Below, piece after piece: positions 58,735-64,000 of a stretch of 64,000 nucleotides of DNA (position 1 is the stretch's first letter; the number at the start of each line of letters is the position of its first letter). Position numbers and translations under genes: made by a program. The stretch comes from Luscinia megarhynchos (taxonomy: Eukaryota > Chordata > Aves > Passeriformes > Turdidae), in NCBI GenBank assembly GCA_034336665.1, contig CM067566.1, positions 18,210,330 through 18,274,329 on the forward strand. The letters run 5' to 3'. The notes under the pieces were generated by a model that did no database searches, was not told where the DNA came from, and worked only from the letters and a program-made list of their open reading frames with translations.

Positions 58735-60534
58735 CCTTGACAAATACATAAAGTCTGTATTCCATACAGAAGGATCTACAGTACTGAGATGAAGCATAAC
58801 AATGTTTTTTGTTGTTTGATATGCTGTCTTGTACCTGTTTATTCAGAACTCCATTTCTCTTAGTAACTGATCAAAAAGCTGCACTGAGTCCTTACAGTGA
58901 AAACCTCAAATCCCAGTGTCATGCCAGGGTATAAATCTTGATATCACTTCTCAGTTTAAATCAAAATTTAAAACAAAAAGAAGCTGCTACGTAAGTAGAG
59001 AAGAAGTTTCTTGCATGGCTACTCAGAACTGACTCAGCATCCTGCATGTGGGGCTGCAACCCTCTGGAAAGGACCTTCTGAACCATTTTGAAATAGGGGC
59101 TGGCCTGAAATGACATAAAGCCCTGTGGACTTAATTTGAGATAGATCACCCTGATCTACCTCTTTTGTTTTGACTCTGTCATTTTACTGTCTCCTGAAGC
59201 ATTTTATCAAAATCATATGGTAGCTGTGATTGTGATAGTTCCATGCCAACATCCTCTCTCTTTAACTAACTTTAGTAAGTTACTGCATTTAGCTACATGG
59301 CTTTCTTTGTTATTTCTTTATCATTGAAAAATCTCTTGCCCTGCCTAAATGAAATATTTTCTTAAGTGGAAACTTATTGTGCCAGAATACTGTATTACTC
59401 CTGACTGTGACCTATTTATACTCATGATGCATAAGCCCACATATATCTTTTTATTGTAAATAATGATTTTCCCTGATTTCTGTTCTTTCGTTTTCTGTGG
59501 AATTAACAATAAATATTTTCTGTCACTGTGCATCACTACAAAGGATACTTCAGCTAGACAATAACTACATGGAGTCTTGCCTTTGGGAGCTCCTTACCTA
59601 GAACTGAGAGAAGCATGGAAATTAAGGACATGATTTATGCCACTGATGGCTCCTAATCTTCCTTGTGCAAGCATGTTTGTTTTAAAGAACTTGTGTAGAA
59701 AGTTTACTGCACTCAAAAACAACAGAGATGGGCCAGAGTGTATTTTTCCAATGCTATTTTAAACATGTGGTTATGGCTCTGAGAGACAGGGTTTCACCAG
59801 CCACACCCTTCTCCATTTCCCAGCTTCCTCAAATGGTTCTTCAGTGCTAGGGCAGATTTGCTCCACGTGGAGCAATTGTGCAATCTTACATCATTCCTCA
59901 CTCTTCGCCTGTCCATTTTCTTTATCTGTCATGAAAAGTGTTGCTCTAACACACTCAAGACTTAATCAGAGCATTTTTAATGAAAGGACCTAAAGTAGGC
60001 ATTGCTATAATCCATTTACAGATTTCCTACCTATTAAGTGACTGGCAGTTTAATCTCTATCATATCTGAATTTCACATTGGACAAATCAAATTTTCAGCA
60101 ATAAATTTATCACTGGCAAAGATTTTTGAAGGATCCAAAGTTTTGTGGGATTATTTCTTTATATGATACTTCATTTCTTATATACATAGTCCTTGATGAT
60201 CCTGTAATTTTAAAATTTCATTTGTATCCACAAGATGTTGAAAGAAATAGTAAAAACATTATTCTGATAAAAGACTAGCTAAACAAACACAGTGTTTTTG
60301 CAATGTTGTCTTGGGAATTAAGCAGAAAATGAAAAAGTTTACCTGTGGGGTATTAGCACAGGTCTGCAGAAAATGTGGAGGAGCCTGAAGTTAGGAATAA
60401 ATTACAAGTATGAATGCAGAGAACTTTCACTCTGACATTTTCCTAATGGGCATTTTACAGTTTTTATTGCCACTGTACCTGCTCATTAATACATGTGTTT
60501 TAATTGACATTCCTGTGCTACAAGGAAATAATTC
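58735..60534. other. Intergenic, no gene recognised
   Basis: About 1.8 kb of AT-rich sequence. An 18-bp perfect palindrome with a central E-box lies at 59858-59875. Nothing coding could be supported. Confidence 0.5.
59858..59875. promoter_or_regulatory. 18-bp perfect palindrome centred on an E-box
   Basis: TTGCTCCACGTGGAGCAA is identical to its reverse complement, with CACGTG at 59864-59869. This is an ideal symmetric site for a bHLH-type dimer (MYC, USF or CLOCK class). No expression or binding evidence is available. Confidence 0.35.
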
Positions 60535-60660
60535 TGTTTCATGGATGAGGAGTTAAGAAACAGAGATGAAGCAATTTATAAGGAGTCACACAGGAAGCAT
60601 GTGGCTATCCCTACATCTCTTGAATGGCAGTCTGGTGGTGCAACTACAGCAGCAGCTTTC
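60535..60660 (+). repeat. Possible ancient MIR/L2-like relic
   Basis: The stretch ATGGATGAGGAGTTAAGAAA, then CAGAGATGAAGCAATTTATA, then AGGAGTCACACAGGAAGCAT loosely follows the MIR/L2 layout (gatgaggaaactgag... cacacagc). Weak. Confidence 0.3.
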
Positions 60661-63600
60661 AGCTCTCAAAAAAAAAATCAGTATGACTTGTGCTACAGCC
60701 CTACATTTGATATTGTATAAGACCAAGATAATTATTAACTTTTAATATATTATTAATGATTCAATGCATAGCCCTTTATCTAGTATCTATGAAGCCTGAT
60801 TTATCTATGAATACTGATCCTCCTTAAGTTCTACCGGTTATTACAAAAATTGCTGCTGCTCAGAACACAGGATGTTATAAGAAGGTCTATGAACACTGAC
60901 ACATCATTATGTAAAGAAGTGAATGGATGATAGTTGTTCTACTTACATGATTAAAATTATTTCCTTCCTACCATTGTAAAATGCAATCCTGTAGAAAATT
61001 GCTTAACTCTAACTTACCTCCAGTCCCCAACTGTGGTTAACGTGTGTTTGTGAACACCCACTGGTGCAGAGAGTCCAGATTACCTCTACCCACAATATCT
61101 CATATTTCTCTAACACCCTTGAATGTGTTGCAGAAATATGCTGGTAGAACAGAAAATGATTGCTATTAAAAGATGATTTTCAATGGCTTTAGACAGATGA
61201 TGTTGTGAAATTCAGCTGAGAAAATACAGTTGCCCATGCAGCTTTTTTAGATTTAGCATGTATCTTTGATATTATATGAAAATACTTCTATAATGACACA
61301 GGCTACTTCAGAATTTGTGTGGGTCCCCTGACACATCCTTTCTGTGTCAACTGGAAGACCACACTGTTCAAGCATATTGAGTTCTCCAGGTGGCAGTCCC
61401 TCCTAAAGCTCCTTCAAAACATCTTAATCAGGTTTTGGGTTCAGTTTTCTCCTTGTCTTTTTATTTACATGCCTCAACCCATGATCAATCAAGTTTTAGG
61501 ATACCTTGTCCTTGGTTTCCTCTGCTGTTTCAGTTGCTCTGTAACTGCCTCAGGAGGGGATACCTCATGGGGATACTGTGCACCTGAGAAAACCTACACC
61601 TCCATTCTATGCGGAAAAAGCAGAACAGCAAAGACAGAATTGGAAGTTAATTTTTCTTTTTATCTTTTTGCTAAGTTCTTAAAATTTACTGATGGAAGAA
61701 TCCAAAGACTAGGGACATGTTGACTAAGAAGAAAGAGACCAAAGTCTAGTCCCTGAATAAAATCCTTTGGATGGTGTTGTAATTTGAATTTTTCACTACC
61801 TGTGACTGGGCTGAGGTAAACCGGTTGAGGCTTGATCTGGCATAAAGGGGCAGGAGTGGTAAACTGATGGGCCTTGATTTGTCCATTTGTTTAATAAAAT
61901 GCAAAATAGGCATTGCAAAGATATACCAGATCCAGGACTTACTGATTCTTATTTTCCACTGGGAGAGTCCTTACTTCGGAGGTGATTCTTATGGAGCTGC
62001 CAGCCCAGAATCATCCTGCATCTAATGGAGGAGGAAGGAGAAGAGCTAAAATGGATAGCTGTAGGCATGTAGAAATGAGTTTGATACTGTAAACTAAGTA
62101 TTAATATTTTTTGTCCAACAGAAGAATACATTTAAATTGTGAGAATTCTATGAAGTCCTCTGGAAAATTGATGAAAAGTTGTGAGGCTAATCATATGTAT
62201 TGTGAGAAGGAAATTCTGCAGTTTATCAAAACCTCAGGAGACTCTGGCAAATTTACTTGTTTCTTGCTTCAACAAGACCAAATAAATCTACAGCATGGTG
62301 TCAAGTCCTTGAAATCTATCTTTTCCACTAAAAATGGAAAAAAAATAACCCTAAGTGAAAGCATAGTGATTGGTCAAGGACTTAAAATATGTCTTCTCAT
62401 ATTGTCTGGGTCAAGCAGGTTCTCTATTTCATCAGAGGGGCAGGGCACAGGTTAAAAAGGGTTGCTCTTGAAGTACTGCAAGCAAGACTGAATAACAGTA
62501 GTAAATGATACATACAACATGATAAGGGGTACTAAGCTGTATTTACATTTTCCACTCTAAAAAATGGAGGAAAAAAAAGAAGGGTGGTGGCTGGAGAAAG
62601 CAATTCGGTGCTTATAAAATTCATCCATGTGATCAAAACATGTAGCTAGTATTCCAGCTGCTGGTATAATAATTGATGACTTTAAGTGGTGCTACATTAT
62701 TATGTAGCTCATTTCTAAATTACCTAGCTTATTCAAACAAATCTTTCCAAAATATATCAATTAGATTAGCTCAGCACATCAATCAGCAGCATTCAAAATT
62801 GTGCTGACTTCAGTTTTTGTGGTGTCTTCTTTACAGTATTGTTGCCCTTATAAAAATTGTGTCTGTGGTCCTTTCAGATTTCCAAAGTTGGCTGCCTCCA
62901 AATTCTTTTAGCAGTGGACATTTTGGGTAGTGAGGGATAACTATTTCCAAAACCACATTTAATTTATTTATTACCTCATCCCAGAACTTATTTTACCCTA
63001 GGGCACAACCAAAACATATGTAACTAATTATCCTAAGAATGTCCACAGCTCCAGTAAGTATGATTTTTTTAAAATTTTTTAAAAAAATCCTACTATTTTT
63101 CATTTTTCCTGGTGTCCGTAAAGTACTACCGAGACATTTCTGCTGGATAATTCAGCTTTGAGTTCATGTGCAAATTTGTTTATATTTCAGAATAGTCTGT
63201 TTCATCTTTTACTGTTCAAGTAATAATCTAAATCTTAGCCCACAAACCTTTAAATCTCTGTCAAACACTTTGGGGATATCAAAAAAGAAAGTCACGAAAT
63301 GAAGGCACCAGGGCCCAGATTTATTCAGTTAAATTCAACTAACATCCCCATTGCTGGTGATTCCTCTTGGCTACACACAGCTGAAGATGCAGGGCTAGCC
63401 AGAAGGAAACATCAGCAAGAGAAATAAATTGGAATTTAGCCAGTACAAATCAGATTTTGTGTATCTGATTTTGATTTAAAAAAACCAAAACCCAAACCAT
63501 AAAAACTCTGAAATCTCCAGGATAGAAAGCTGTCTTATGAGCCTGAAGCTTGTTTAAATGCAGTTTTTTTCACTATCTCCCTCCAAAAGAGAGAAAGAAT

Positions 63601-64000
63601 AAATATAAAATAGTTATTGAACTGCAGTGGAGTTGTAGGAGGAATAAATTCAGGCCATTCTGATTAGGACTATGATATAAAGTGTTTAAAAGATAAAAAA
63701 CAAACCCGAAAGTCTATAGCAGAGTTTGGAAAACCTTTCAGGCAGATGGCTGCTAAATCTCTCTCAAGTGTACAGATTTTCTTCATTGCCACAGAACAGA
63801 CTCTTCCAGCTTGCTCAGGGGAGTCAGGAGAGTTGCACATTAAAAAGTATGCTGGCCCCAGTTCAATGCAGTGTGAAAAACCAAACCTGTTCACTCTAAA
63901 TATTAGAAGCAGCTTATTTCTCACAGAGAGGAATTCCACCTATGCTAATTCACCTTAATTAGCCTGAAGCAGCCATCACACACTGCCTAAAAATTGTATG
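60661..64000. other. Intergenic to the right edge, no gene recognised
   Basis: About 3.3 kb of AT-rich sequence. The plus frames at 61319-61723 (134 codons) and 62111-62455 (114 codons) are the longest here and match no family I know. No RBPJ coding block was seen, although that gene is expected downstream by synteny. Confidence 0.5.

Noticed and set aside
62111..62455. 114-codon plus-strand frame near the right edge
   Set aside because: No family resemblance. Not RBPJ. AT-rich random-looking composition.

Overview
This is vertebrate nuclear DNA, almost certainly from a songbird. Coding exons are short and bounded by GT/AG splice sites, the background is AT-rich, and there is a single CpG island. 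The repeats are avian: CR1 LINE 3' ends on both strands, LTR-like blocks, and at 3846-3970 a tRNA-Ile-like head fused to a CR1-type tail. I recognise that last one as the TguSINE1 type described from passerines. No sequence-database search was possible, so family names rest on recognition.

Two protein-coding genes are supported, arranged head to head around a CpG island at about 5.93-7.06 kb. On the minus strand is the 5' part of SEL1L3: signal-peptide exon 1 at 6369-6313 and a large second exon at about 2037/2000-1469. The rest of that gene lies beyond the left edge. On the plus strand is a complete SMIM20 (MITRAC7, the phoenixin precursor), with coding exons at 6836-6944, 10578-10634 and 11952-11989. 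They join into a 67-residue protein ending in the phoenixin peptide, an amidation glycine and a dibasic pair. The start codons are about 470 bp apart, which suggests a shared bidirectional promoter. SEL1L3-SMIM20 adjacency matches human 4p15.2, where RBPJ is the next gene on the SMIM20 side. I found no RBPJ coding exon here.

From about 12.3 kb to the right edge (about 52 kb) I see no convincing protein-coding exon. The open reading frames there are short, do not resemble families I know, and look like chance. The region holds CR1 fragments (13.0, 20.3, 55.2 and 58.3 kb), two LTR-like blocks (14.0-14.3 kb, and 46.15-47.52 kb as a possible solo LTR), ancient MIR/L2-like relics, and a 46-bp-arm inverted repeat at 15.25-15.37 kb. 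It also holds a 244-nt all-purine tract at 51.7 kb, a CA/GA microsatellite at 52.75 kb and a GC-rich pocket at 38.4-38.87 kb. A CpG-dense patch next to a strong splice-donor motif at 54.33-54.48 kb could be a non-coding first exon.

I did not find a clearly new biological system. The best leads are the avian phoenixin variant, the SEL1L3 exon 1/2 frame question, the hairpin element, the candidate solo LTR and the isolated CpG patch.
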